A stretch of DNA of 9,369 bases from Comamonadaceae bacterium. Lineage in GTDB: Bacteria; Pseudomonadota; Gammaproteobacteria; Burkholderiales; Burkholderiaceae_C. This document shows, piece after piece, positions 1-7,061 of this stretch. The notes beneath the pieces were generated by a model. That model saw only the letters and a list, made by a program, of their open reading frames with translations. It had not been told where the DNA came from and searched no databases. The stretch is taken from the NCBI GenBank assembly GCA_947458415.1, contig CANGZG010000091.1, positions 1 to 9,369 on the forward strand. The letters run 5' to 3'. Both the position numbers and the translations under genes were made by a program. Position 1 is the first letter of the stretch. Each line of letters starts with the position of its first letter.

Positions 1-658
1 AACAACCCACCAGTTCCAAAGGATGGTGGATCACAAAGTCGGCGCCCCAACGCAACACATCCGCCTCAGCGCCCAAATACCCGTAGTTCGCGGCCACCGT
101 GACCATGCCGGCGGCTTTGCCCGCCACGATGTCACGCTCATCGTCGCCCACATACCAGCAAGCCTGCGCAGGCAAATTCAATCGTTTGGCTGCTTCGAAC
201 AAGGGCGCGGGGTGGGGCTTGGCATGCGGCGTGGTGTCCCCACTGACCACCGCCCCAGCGGTTTCAAACAGCGCCATTTGCTGGCTCAAAGGGATGGTGA
301 ATCGCTCACTTTTGTTGGTGACCACTCCCCACAACAAACCACTTTGCTGCAAGCGCAGCAGCATGTCATCGACGCCGTCAAACACGGTGGTTTTGACCGT
401 CATCGCTTGTTGGTAGTTGTCCAAAAATTCGTTTTTGAAGTCTTCGTAATCCGGGTGCGATTCGGTCATGCCAAATGCAATGCTCAACATGCCGCGCGCA
501 CCGGAACCGGCCAGCGGGCGGTACAAGGCTTCATCCAACGAACCCAAGCCTCGGTCTGTGCGCATTTTGTCGGCGGCGGCGCCCAAGTCTGGCGCACTAT
601 CAATCAGCGTGCCATCCAAGTCGAACAACACCGCTTTGGGTTTGGCTATTGAAGTCAT
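1..658 (-). CDS. gph: Phosphoglycolate phosphatase, HAD family (3' end cut by window edge)
   Basis: Gph removes phosphate from 2-phosphoglycolate in the cytoplasm, a salvage step for a toxic by-product of DNA repair or oxygenase activity. The reading frame begins with the ATG read leftward from 658 and stays open to the left edge, giving 219 visible codons; the usual length is 220-230 residues, so only a short C-terminal piece is missing. All four HAD motifs are visible: motif I FDLDGTLIDS at residues 12-21 with catalytic D13 and D15, motif II VTNKS at 113-117, motif III lysine K147 in AKPHPAP, and motif IV GDDERD at 171-176. The helical cap lies between motifs I and II. It starts 14 bases after the ubiG stop with no convincing Shine-Dalgarno, so translation is probably coupled to ubiG. 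The HAD family has many phosphatases, so exact substrate is inferred from the Gph-like motifs and the conserved ubiG-gph pairing. Confidence 0.92.
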   Translation of the reverse strand, partial: MTSIAKPKAVLFDLDGTLIDSAPDLGAAADKMRTDRGLGSLDEALYRPLAGSGARGMLSIAFGMTESHPDYEDFKNEFLDNYQQAMTVKTTVFDGVDDMLLRLQQSGLLWGVVTNKSERFTIPLSQQMALFETAGAVVSGDTTPHAKPHPAPLFEAAKRLNLPAQACWYVGDDERDIVAGKAAGMVTVAANYGYLGAEADVLRWGADFVIHHPLELVGC

Positions 659-672
659 CTGTGATGGGCTGT

Positions 673-1380
673 TCAAAGAGCGCGCTGCGTCGCGATCATG
701 TAGTTGACGCTGGTGTTGCCGTCCAACCAATAACGGCGCGTGAGCGGGTTGTATTGCAAACCTTTGGTGGCTTGCAAAGCCAAGCCCGCTGTTCGGCAAA
801 ACGAAGCCAATTCAGAAGGTCGGATGAATTTGGCGTACTCATGCGTGCCCCTGGGCAACAGGTTGAGCACATATTCAGCACCCACAATGGCAAACAAAAA
901 CGATTTGGGGTTGCGGTTCAAAGTGGAGAAAAACACCCAACCGCCCGGCTTGACCAAACGGGCGCAGGCGTTCACCACCGATGCGGGGTCAGGCACATGC
1001 TCGAGCATTTCCATGCAAGTCACCACATCGAACTGGGAAGGCGATTCAGCCGCCATGTCTTCCGTACTGATTTCGCGGTAGCTGACGTTGGGGGTTTGGG
1101 TTTCCAACGCATGCAATTGCGCGACTTTCAATGATTTGGCCGCCAGGTCAATGCCGGTGACATGGCCACCGGCTCTGGCCATCGCGTCGGACAAGATGCC
1201 GCCGCCACAACCCACATCCAGCACTTGCTTGTCTTTCAAGGGCGCCATGCCGTTGATCCAGTCCAAGCGCAAAGGATTGATCTGGTGCAATGGCCTGAAT
1301 TCACTGTTGACATCCCACCAGCGATGGGCCAATTCTGAAAATTTCGCCAGTTCGGCGGGGTCTACATTGGTGGTGCTCAT
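673..1380 (-). CDS. ubiG: Ubiquinone biosynthesis O-methyltransferase UbiG
   Basis: UbiG is a SAM-dependent methyltransferase that performs both O-methylations of the ubiquinone ring at the inner face of the membrane. The 235-residue product matches the family length (about 240). It shows the N-terminal KFSELAHRWWD segment (13-23) and the family's HQINPLRLDWI stretch (32-42). SAM motif I is VLDVGCGGG at 53-61, an acidic residue (D78) ends the second strand, and the signature CMEMLEHVPDP lies at 122-132. The conserved YNPLTRRYWL and VNYMIATQ segments close the protein. The start at 1380 was chosen because homology begins there. The frame stays open upstream to a possible ATG at 1629, but that would run back through the ompA terminator and the end of ompA, so it is rejected. 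There is no clear Shine-Dalgarno or promoter just upstream. Stop TGA at 673-675 is 14 bases from the gph start. Confidence 0.96.
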   Translation of the reverse strand: MSTTNVDPAELAKFSELAHRWWDVNSEFRPLHQINPLRLDWINGMAPLKDKQVLDVGCGGGILSDAMARAGGHVTGIDLAAKSLKVAQLHALETQTPNVSYREISTEDMAAESPSQFDVVTCMEMLEHVPDPASVVNACARLVKPGGWVFFSTLNRNPKSFLFAIVGAEYVLNLLPRGTHEYAKFIRPSELASFCRTAGLALQATKGLQYNPLTRRYWLDGNTSVNYMIATQRAL

Positions 1381-1456
1381 GCGCAGATTGTGGTTCAGGT
1401 CCGACCCGGTTCGGGCAAAAGGGTTAAGTGCTTCCAAAGCGAAGGATGTTAGGGCC

Positions 1457-1483
1457 AAAAAAAACCCCGCACCAGGCGGGGTT
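1457..1483 (-). terminator. Intrinsic terminator of ompA
   Basis: An 8-bp perfect stem (AACCCCGC at 1463-1470 with GCGGGGTT at 1476-1483) and a 5-base loop is followed, on the minus strand, by a run of eight T (1464 down to 1457, the first two inside the stem). It lies 18 bases after the ompA stop codon in the correct orientation. It should end most ompA transcripts before ubiG. It is not expected to be efficient in the plus direction, where no T run follows. Confidence 0.9.
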
Positions 1484-1501
1484 CGGGTCGACTGAATCGG
1501 A

Positions 1502-2239
1502 TCAGTTCTTGCGTGCACCCACCACTTCGATTTCGACGCGGCGGTTTTTGGCGCGACCTTCTTTGGTACCGTTGTCAGCAACAGGTTGCTTTTCGCCCTT
1601 GCCTTCGGTGTAGATGCGGGTTTTGTCAACGCCTTTGCTGATCAAGTAAGCCCTGACCGCGTTGGAACGACGCATGGACAGTTTTTGGTTGTACTCGTCG
1701 GAACCCACTGCATCCGTGTGTCCTACAGCGATGATGACCTCAAGGTTGACGGCTTTGATTTTCTCAACCAGATCATTCAACTTGGCTTTGGCTTCAGGTT
1801 TGATGACGGATTTGTTGAAATCGAAGAACGCATCCGCTGCATAAGTCACTTTGGAAGAGACAGCGGCGGCGGCCGGTGCGGCAGCAGGTGCAGGTGCAGC
1901 CGCTGGGCTGGCTGCTGAAGATGATGCGGCTGACAAGCCGGGTGCATCTGCTTGTGAAGGTGCTTGCGTGGCTGCAGGCGCTTGGTCAACTTGTGGTGCT
2001 GAAGTTGCCGCGGAGCTGCTGGCTGTGTTTGCAGCCGCTTTGGGCTCACTGACGATGGCACCGTCGCAGCCTGGGGCGGCAGTTGCAGGTGTCCAAGAGC
2101 TGTTGCGCCAGCATTCACCATAACCACTCTTCCAGACTTCTCCGGAAGAAGACAGCCAGTTGTTGATTTCCCCGGCAGAGGCCAAACCGGCGAATGCCAG
2201 CGTTGAGAGAGCAACCACGAGTGATTTGACTTTTTTCAT
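1502..2239 (-). CDS. ompA: Short OmpA-family outer-membrane/peptidoglycan-binding protein
   Basis: This 245-residue exported protein probably anchors the outer membrane to the cell wall. Residues 1-22 are a signal peptide (KK start, hydrophobic core, ASA cleavage site before G23). The short mature N-terminal segment has a Trp/Cys motif, with WKSGYGECWR at 36-45 and WTPATAAPGCDG at 49-60, including C43 and C58, which could form a disulfide. Residues about 65-129 are a low-complexity Ala/Pro/Ser linker. Residues about 131-240 form the OmpA C-terminal domain (FFDFNKSVIKP, GHTDAVGSDEYNQKLSMRR). D176 and R191 sit at the spacing of the Asp/Arg pair that binds diaminopimelate in OmpA proteins. An eight-stranded beta-barrel, as in E. 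coli OmpA, does not fit in this length. This compact form is familiar from betaproteobacteria. The start is supported by a good Shine-Dalgarno. How the N-terminal part associates with the outer membrane is not evident. Confidence 0.93.
   Translation of the reverse strand: MKKVKSLVVALSTLAFAGLASAGEINNWLSSSGEVWKSGYGECWRNSSWTPATAAPGCDGAIVSEPKAAANTASSSAATSAPQVDQAPAATQAPSQADAPGLSAASSSAASPAAAPAPAAAPAAAAVSSKVTYAADAFFDFNKSVIKPEAKAKLNDLVEKIKAVNLEVIIAVGHTDAVGSDEYNQKLSMRRSNAVRAYLISKGVDKTRIYTEGKGEKQPVADNGTKEGRAKNRRVEIEVVGARKN
1853..2047 (-). repeat. Low-complexity Ala/Pro/Ser linker coding region in ompA
   Basis: This part of ompA encodes residues 65-129, dominated by alanine, proline and serine, most extreme at residues 103-127. 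The DNA is rich in degenerate GCN and CCN triplets rather than exact tandem copies. It is probably a flexible periplasmic spacer between the N-terminal segment and the peptidoglycan-binding domain, and its length may vary between strains. Confidence 0.7.
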
Positions 2240-2244
2240 GACTT

Positions 2245-2250
2245 TCCTTT
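2245..2250 (-). promoter_or_regulatory. Ribosome binding site of ompA
   Basis: Read on the minus strand the sequence before the start is AAAGGAAAGTC then ATG. AAAGGA is a good Shine-Dalgarno placed 5 bases before the codon, and it fixes the ompA start at 2239. It is one of the few strong ribosome binding sites in the window, in line with the high expression expected of an OmpA protein. Confidence 0.8.
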
Positions 2251-2311
2251 GGTACTGTTGGAGCCTATTTTTCCATTGGTCTGGGCTAGGTTAAACCCCT
2301 ACTACCTTTGC

Positions 2312-2339
2312 ATTATGGCACACGACGTTGGTTTGTCCA
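2312..2339 (-). promoter_or_regulatory. Predicted sigma70 promoter of ompA
   Basis: On the minus strand TGGACA (2339-2334, 5 of 6 to consensus) is followed after 16 bases by CATAAT (2317-2312, 5 of 6). Initiation near 2305 would give a leader of about 65 bases before the ompA start. The match is by eye; no transcript data are available. Confidence 0.5.
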
Positions 2340-2360
2340 TGAAAAACCTTACCCTAAAAT
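2333..2360 (+). promoter_or_regulatory. Predicted sigma70 promoter of gyrA operon
   Basis: TTGTCC (2333-2338, 4 of 6 to the -35 consensus) is followed after 16 bases by TAAAAT (2355-2360, 5 of 6 to the -10 consensus). Initiation near 2367 would leave a leader of about 27 bases before the gyrA ATG at 2394. The bases before that ATG (ATAGACTGCTTAC) hold no recognisable Shine-Dalgarno. The -35 box overlaps that of the opposing ompA promoter almost completely. Confidence 0.5.
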
Positions 2361-2393
2361 GATCCATTCACCTGTCAAAAATAGACTGCTTAC

Positions 2394-5060
2394 ATGACCC
2401 AGTTCGCGAAAGAAACACTGCCCATCAGCCTTGAAGAGGAGATGCGCCGCAGTTACCTTGACTACGCCATGAGCGTGATCGTTGGGCGGGCCCTGCCAGA
2501 TGCCAGAGATGGCCTCAAACCAGTCCATCGCCGCGTGCTGTTTGCCATGCACGAACTCAATAACGACTGGAACCGGCCTTACAAAAAATCTGCCCGCATT
2601 GTGGGCGATGTGATTGGTAAGTACCACCCGCACGGCGACAGCGCTGTCTACGACACGATTGTTCGCATGGCCCAAGATTTTTCTCTGCGCCACATGCTGG
2701 TCGACGGCCAAGGCAATTTCGGTTCGGTCGATGGCGACAACGCGGCCGCCATGCGTTACACCGAAATTCGCTTGTCCAAAATCGCCCACGAAATGTTGGA
2801 CGACTTGGACAAAGAAACCGTCGATTTCGGCCCGAACTACGACGGCAGCGAAAAAGAGCCGTTGGTGTTGCCCGCCAAATTCCCCAATTTATTGGTTAAT
2901 GGTTCTGCCGGTATTGCGGTGGGCATGGCCACCAACATTCCACCGCACAACTTGAACGAAGTGGTAGACGCCTGTTTGCATTTATTGCGTCACCCAGACG
3001 CTTCCATCGACGACTTGATGGACATCGTTCCCGCCCCTGACTTCCCCACCGCCGGCATCATTTACGGCATCAGCGGCGTCAAAGAGGGCTACCGCACCGG
3101 GCGTGGCCGGGTGGTCATGCGTGCCAAGTGCCATTTTGAAGACATCGACCGTGGGCAACGTCAAGCCATCATCGTGGATGAACTGCCCTACCAAGTGAAC
3201 AAAAAGACCTTGCAAGAACGCATGGCCGAGTTGGTTCACGAAAAGAAAATCGAAGACATCAGTCATATTCAAGACGAGTCTGACAAGTCCGGCATGCGTT
3301 TGGTGATCGAACTCAAGCGCGGTGCTGTCCCTGAGGTGGTGCTCAACAACCTCTACAAGCAAACCCAGTTGCAAGACACCTTTGGCATGAACATGGTGGC
3401 GCTGATAGATGGCCAACCGCGCTTGTGCAATCTCAAAGACTTGATCAGCGTTTTCTTGCAACACCGCCGCGAAGTGGTCACACGCCGCACGGTGTTCAAC
3501 TTGCGCAAAGCCCGCGAACGCGGTCATGTGCTCGAAGGTTTGGCGGTGGCATTGGCCAACATCGATGAATTCATCGCCATCATCCGCAATGCACCCACGC
3601 CACCAGTGGCCAAAACCGAACTGATGAGCAAGCCTTGGGACAGCCAATTGGTTCGCACCATGTTGACCCGCGCCAAAGCCGATGGCAGTGTGATCAACGC
3701 GGACGACTACCGCCCGGATGGCTTGGAAAAGCAATACGGCATGGGCGCTGACGGCCTGTACCGGTTGAGCGACACCCAAGCGCATGAAATTTTGCAAATG
3801 CGCTTGCAACGCTTGACCGGTTTAGAGCAAGACAAAATCGTCAACGAGTACAAAGAAGTCATGGCGGAAATCGATGACTTGCTCGACATCTTGGCCAGAC
3901 CGGAACGCGTGTCAGCCATCATCAGCGACGAGTTGTCTGCCATTCGCCAAGAGTTTGGCCAAAGCAAGCTCGGTGCGCGCCGCAGTCACATCGAACACAA
4001 CGCCCAAGATTTGGCGACCGAAGACCTGATCACTCCCACCGACATGGTGGTCACACTCAGCCACAGCGGCTACATCAAAAGCCAACCCTTGTCTGAGTAC
4101 CGCGCCCAAAAACGTGGCGGCCGCGGCAAACAAGCCACCGCCACCAAAGAAGACGACTGGATTGAGCAGCTCTTCATTGCCAACACCCACGACTACATCC
4201 TGTGCTTCTCCAACCGCGGGCGTTTGTATTGGCTCAAAGTGTGGGAAGTGCCCGAAGGTTCGCGTGGCTCGCGCGGTCGCCCCATCGTCAATATGTTTCC
4301 GTTGATTGAAGGCGAAAAAATCAACGTGGTGTTGCCCCTGACCGGGTCGGCCAGCAGTTTTCCTGCAGACCAGTTTGTGTTCATGGCCACGTCCATGGGC
4401 ACAGTCAAGAAAACATCACTGGATGAATTCAACAACCCGCGCAAGGGCGGCATCATCGCTGTCAACCTCGACGACGGCGACTATCTGATTGGCGCAGCCC
4501 TCACCGACGGCAAACATGATGTGATGTTGTTCAGCGACGGCGGCAAAGCCGTGCGCTTTGATGAAAACGATGTGCGTCCCTTAGGCCGCAGTGCGCGTGG
4601 CGTGCGCGGCATGTCTTTGGACGATGGCCAAAGCGTGATCGCCATGCTGGTGGCTGCCCAAGAAAACGCTGCCGCAGACGAGGGCATGGCACGCAACAGT
4701 GTGCTGACGGCCACTGAAAATGGTTACGGCAAACGCACGCCGATCGATGAGTACACCCGCCATGGCCGTGGCACCAAGGGCATGATCGCCATCCAACAAA
4801 CCGAGCGCAACGGCAAAGTGGTGGCGGCCACGCTGGTGCACAGTGATGACGACATCATGCTGATCACAGACCGAGGCGTGTTGGTACGCACCCGTGTCAG
4901 CGAAATCCGGGAAATGGGTCGCGCCACCCAAGGTGTGACCTTGATCGGCTTGGACGAAGGCGCCAAACTCAGCGGCATGCAACGCATTGTCGAAAACGAC
5001 GCCCAAGCCGGTGCCGATGAAACCCAAGGCGACGAACCAGCAGCGGACGACGCGCCATGA
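2394..5060 (+). CDS. gyrA: DNA gyrase subunit A
   Basis: GyrA is the DNA-cutting and rejoining subunit of DNA gyrase (A2B2), which introduces negative supercoils using ATP hydrolysed by GyrB. The product has 888 residues, close to E. coli GyrA (875). The breakage-reunion domain begins with the family-typical ISLEEEMRRSYLDYAMSVIVGR. Catalytic tyrosine Y122 is in AAAMRYTE, with the same number as in E. coli. The quinolone-resistance region reads HPHGDSAVYD (78-87) with S83 and D87, the susceptible residues. The GyrA box that distinguishes gyrase from topoisomerase IV is QKRGGRG at 572-578, followed by beta-pinwheel blades, and the protein ends in an acidic tail (about 872-888). The start is fixed by homology, since there is no evident ribosome binding site. 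Its TGA overlaps the pheA ATG by 4 bases (ATGA at 5057-5060), so it heads a transcriptional unit with aromatic amino-acid genes. Confidence 0.99.
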   Translation: MTQFAKETLPISLEEEMRRSYLDYAMSVIVGRALPDARDGLKPVHRRVLFAMHELNNDWNRPYKKSARIVGDVIGKYHPHGDSAVYDTIVRMAQDFSLRHMLVDGQGNFGSVDGDNAAAMRYTEIRLSKIAHEMLDDLDKETVDFGPNYDGSEKEPLVLPAKFPNLLVNGSAGIAVGMATNIPPHNLNEVVDACLHLLRHPDASIDDLMDIVPAPDFPTAGIIYGISGVKEGYRTGRGRVVMRAKCHFEDIDRGQRQAIIVDELPYQVNKKTLQERMAELVHEKKIEDISHIQDESDKSGMRLVIELKRGAVPEVVLNNLYKQTQLQDTFGMNMVALIDGQPRLCNLKDLISVFLQHRREVVTRRTVFNLRKARERGHVLEGLAVALANIDEFIAIIRNAPTPPVAKTELMSKPWDSQLVRTMLTRAKADGSVINADDYRPDGLEKQYGMGADGLYRLSDTQAHEILQMRLQRLTGLEQDKIVNEYKEVMAEIDDLLDILARPERVSAIISDELSAIRQEFGQSKLGARRSHIEHNAQDLATEDLITPTDMVVTLSHSGYIKSQPLSEYRAQKRGGRGKQATATKEDDWIEQLFIANTHDYILCFSNRGRLYWLKVWEVPEGSRGSRGRPIVNMFPLIEGEKINVVLPLTGSASSFPADQFVFMATSMGTVKKTSLDEFNNPRKGGIIAVNLDDGDYLIGAALTDGKHDVMLFSDGGKAVRFDENDVRPLGRSARGVRGMSLDDGQSVIAMLVAAQENAAADEGMARNSVLTATENGYGKRTPIDEYTRHGRGTKGMIAIQQTERNGKVVAATLVHSDDDIMLITDRGVLVRTRVSEIREMGRATQGVTLIGLDEGAKLSGMQRIVENDAQAGADETQGDEPAADDAP

Positions 5061-6157
5061 CGGACAAGGCGTCAGGCGGCCTGGCTGATTTGCGACAGCA
5101 AATTGATGCCCTAGACCGCCAGTTGCTGACATTGCTGAACCAACGCGCGCATTTGGCCGAGCAAGTGGGCGACATCAAACGCGCCGAAGGCTCGCCTTTT
5201 TTCCGTCCTGATCGGGTGGCACAAGTGCTGGAAAAAATTCAGCAAACCAATCCCGGGCCTTTGAAAAACACCCATGTTTCAGCCATTTGGCGTGAAATCA
5301 TGTCAGCCTGTCTGGCGCTTGAAGCGCCACAACGGGTGGCGGTGCTCGGGCCGGTCGGCACCTTTTGTGAACAAGCTGCTGTCGAGTATTTCGGCAGCGC
5401 AGCCGAACTCATTTATTGCAATAACTTTGATGAAGTGTTCCACGCCACATCGGCTGGCACCGCCCAGTTCGGCGTGGTGGGGGTCGAGAACTCCACCGAA
5501 GGCGCGGTCGCCCGGTCACTGGATTTGTTTTTACGCACCCCCGTGCATGTGGTCGGTGAAGTCAGTTTATTGGTCAGACACAACCTGCTTCGGCAATCGC
5601 CTTCGTTGGACGGCGTCGAGGTGGTGTTGGCACACCCCCAAGCCCTGGGCCAGTGCCAAAACTGGTTGACACAACATTTGCCGCACGCTGAACGGCGTGC
5701 GGTTTCCAGCAATGCCGAGGGTGCCCGTTTGGCGGCCACCCAACCTGCGTGGGCTGCGTTGGCCAGTGAACGTGCCGCCTCACAATTTGGCTTGCATGTG
5801 GTCGCGCATGCCATCCAAGACGAAGCGTTTAACCGCACCCGTTTTGCCATCGTGTGTTTGCCGCAAACCCTGGCCACGCCACCAGCGACTGGCCACGATT
5901 GCACTTCTTTGGTGGTCTCGGTGCCCAACAAGCCTGGCGCGGTACACGACCTTTTGGTGCCGCTGAAACAAAACGGCGTGTCCATGACCCGTTTCGAATC
6001 TCGCCCAGCAAAGTCCGGGCAATGGGAATATGTGTTCTATATTGATCTAGATGGCCACATCAGCCAACCCCATGTCGCCAAGGCTTTGGCTGAACTGCAA
6101 AACATGTGCGCGTTTTACAAAGTCATCGGCTCATACCCGGTCAGCGCACCAGGCTGA
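5057..6157 (+). CDS. pheA: Bifunctional chorismate mutase/prephenate dehydratase (P-protein)
   Basis: PheA converts chorismate to prephenate and prephenate to phenylpyruvate, the committed route to phenylalanine, in the cytoplasm. The 366 residues hold three parts. The AroQ chorismate mutase domain (about 9-90) has R13, R30 and K41 at the positions of E. coli R11, R28 and K39. The prephenate dehydratase domain (about 93-270) has GPVGTF at 98-103, VENSTEG at 143-149 and the catalytic TRF at 261-263. The ACT domain (about 283-362) has PGAVHDLL and ESRP (314-317), the phenylalanine-binding motifs, so feedback inhibition by phenylalanine is expected. V54 lies where E. coli has the active-site E52 and other P-proteins usually keep Glu (RPERE). 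The gene overlaps gyrA by 4 bases, implying translational coupling, and is 3 bases from tyrA. In related clusters serC sits between gyrA and pheA; here it does not. Confidence 0.97.
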   Translation: MTDKASGGLADLRQQIDALDRQLLTLLNQRAHLAEQVGDIKRAEGSPFFRPDRVAQVLEKIQQTNPGPLKNTHVSAIWREIMSACLALEAPQRVAVLGPVGTFCEQAAVEYFGSAAELIYCNNFDEVFHATSAGTAQFGVVGVENSTEGAVARSLDLFLRTPVHVVGEVSLLVRHNLLRQSPSLDGVEVVLAHPQALGQCQNWLTQHLPHAERRAVSSNAEGARLAATQPAWAALASERAASQFGLHVVAHAIQDEAFNRTRFAIVCLPQTLATPPATGHDCTSLVVSVPNKPGAVHDLLVPLKQNGVSMTRFESRPAKSGQWEYVFYIDLDGHISQPHVAKALAELQNMCAFYKVIGSYPVSAPG

Positions 6158-6160
6158 GCC

Positions 6161-7048
6161 ATGGCTTTCAAACAACTCGGCTTGATTGGCTGTGGCCTCA
6201 TGGGTGCGTCGTTCGCGCTGGCGTTGCGTAAGCACGGTTTGGTCGGGCGTGTGGTGGGTTACAGCCCCAGCCAACGCACCCGCGACCGCGCGCTGCAATC
6301 GGGCGTGATCGATGAACAAGCCCCCTCTGCCACACATGCCGCGCAAGGCAGCGACATCGTTTTGATTGCCGTGCCTGTCAGCCGAACCGCCGACTGTTTG
6401 CAAGCCATTGCATCCACCCTCGCACCTGATTGCTTATTGATGGATGTGGGTTCAACCAAAACCGATGTGGTGGCTGCCGCCATGGCGCACTTGGGCGAAC
6501 GCCTGCCCTGCTTTGTGCCTGCGCACCCGATTGCGGGCAAAGCCCAAGCAGGGGTAGACCATGCCGAAGCGGATCTCTACGACCAGCGGCGCACCATCCT
6601 TACCCCCTTGCCGCAGACGGGGTCATCGCAATTGGCAGCGGCCCGCCAAGTCTGGCGTGCCATTGGCAGCCATGTCAGCGACATGACGCCCCAAGCACAC
6701 GACGCCACCTTTGCAGCCGTCAGCCATCTGCCGCATTTGCTGGTCTTTGCGGCGGTCAACGCACTCTGCGACCAAACCGATGGTGCAGCGTTTTTGCAAA
6801 TGGCCGGCCCCGGTTTCCGGGATTTTTCCCGCATCGCCGCCAGCGACCCTGATGTCTGGCGCGACATCTTGAGCGCCAACCAGGCCGAAGTGCTCACCCA
6901 AGTCCGTTACTTTCGATCAGCGCTGGACCATTTTGAAAACGCCCTTCAACACAACGACACCGATGCGTTGCGCGAGTTGATCGCGAAGGCCAGTGCGATG
7001 CGTTCGGGCTGGACGCTTCAATCTGGTGACCACGCCAACGAAGATTGA
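6161..7048 (+). CDS. tyrA: Prephenate dehydrogenase (TyrA family)
   Basis: TyrA oxidatively decarboxylates prephenate (or arogenate in cyclohexadienyl forms) to the tyrosine precursor. The 295-residue protein begins with a Rossmann fold, LGLIGCGLMGAS (6-17), followed by the conserved DVGSTK at 95-100 and HPIAG at 122-126 with the catalytic-type histidine H122. The all-helical dimerisation half contains VSHLPHLL and AGPGFRDFSRIAASDP. No ACT or chorismate mutase domain is attached, so it is the monofunctional type. The residue two after HPIAG is A128, where the family usually has Glu (HPIAGxE). NAD versus NADP preference, and prephenate versus arogenate preference, cannot be settled by reading. 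The start ATG lies 3 bases after the pheA stop and 19 bases separate its stop from aroA-cmk. An aminotransferase gene often found just before tyrA in relatives is absent. Confidence 0.95.
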   Translation: MAFKQLGLIGCGLMGASFALALRKHGLVGRVVGYSPSQRTRDRALQSGVIDEQAPSATHAAQGSDIVLIAVPVSRTADCLQAIASTLAPDCLLMDVGSTKTDVVAAAMAHLGERLPCFVPAHPIAGKAQAGVDHAEADLYDQRRTILTPLPQTGSSQLAAARQVWRAIGSHVSDMTPQAHDATFAAVSHLPHLLVFAAVNALCDQTDGAAFLQMAGPGFRDFSRIAASDPDVWRDILSANQAEVLTQVRYFRSALDHFENALQHNDTDALRELIAKASAMRSGWTLQSGDHANED

Positions 7049-7056
7049 CCACCTGT

Positions 7057-7061
7057 CAGGG
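7057..7061 (+). promoter_or_regulatory. Ribosome binding site of aroA-cmk
   Basis: CAGGG lies 6 bases before the ATG at 7068 and supports that start. The open frame extends upstream to 6993 inside tyrA, but homology to AroA begins only at the 7068 start (MFSTPFLDIPAL, then the LPGSKSISNR motif). Confidence 0.5.

Noticed and set aside
23..1134. Plus-strand open frames of 209 and 219 codons opposite gph and ubiG
   Set aside because: Both are antisense to well-supported genes with intact motifs and show no family features of their own.
1381..1629. Upstream extension of the ubiG frame to an ATG at 1629 (318 residues)
   Set aside because: It would read through the ompA terminator and the end of ompA in another frame, and the added sequence has no UbiG character. 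Homology starts at 1380.
2982..3809. 275-codon open frame on the minus strand, opposite gyrA
   Set aside because: Antisense shadow of a highly conserved gene; composition is that of a mirror frame and no domain is recognisable.
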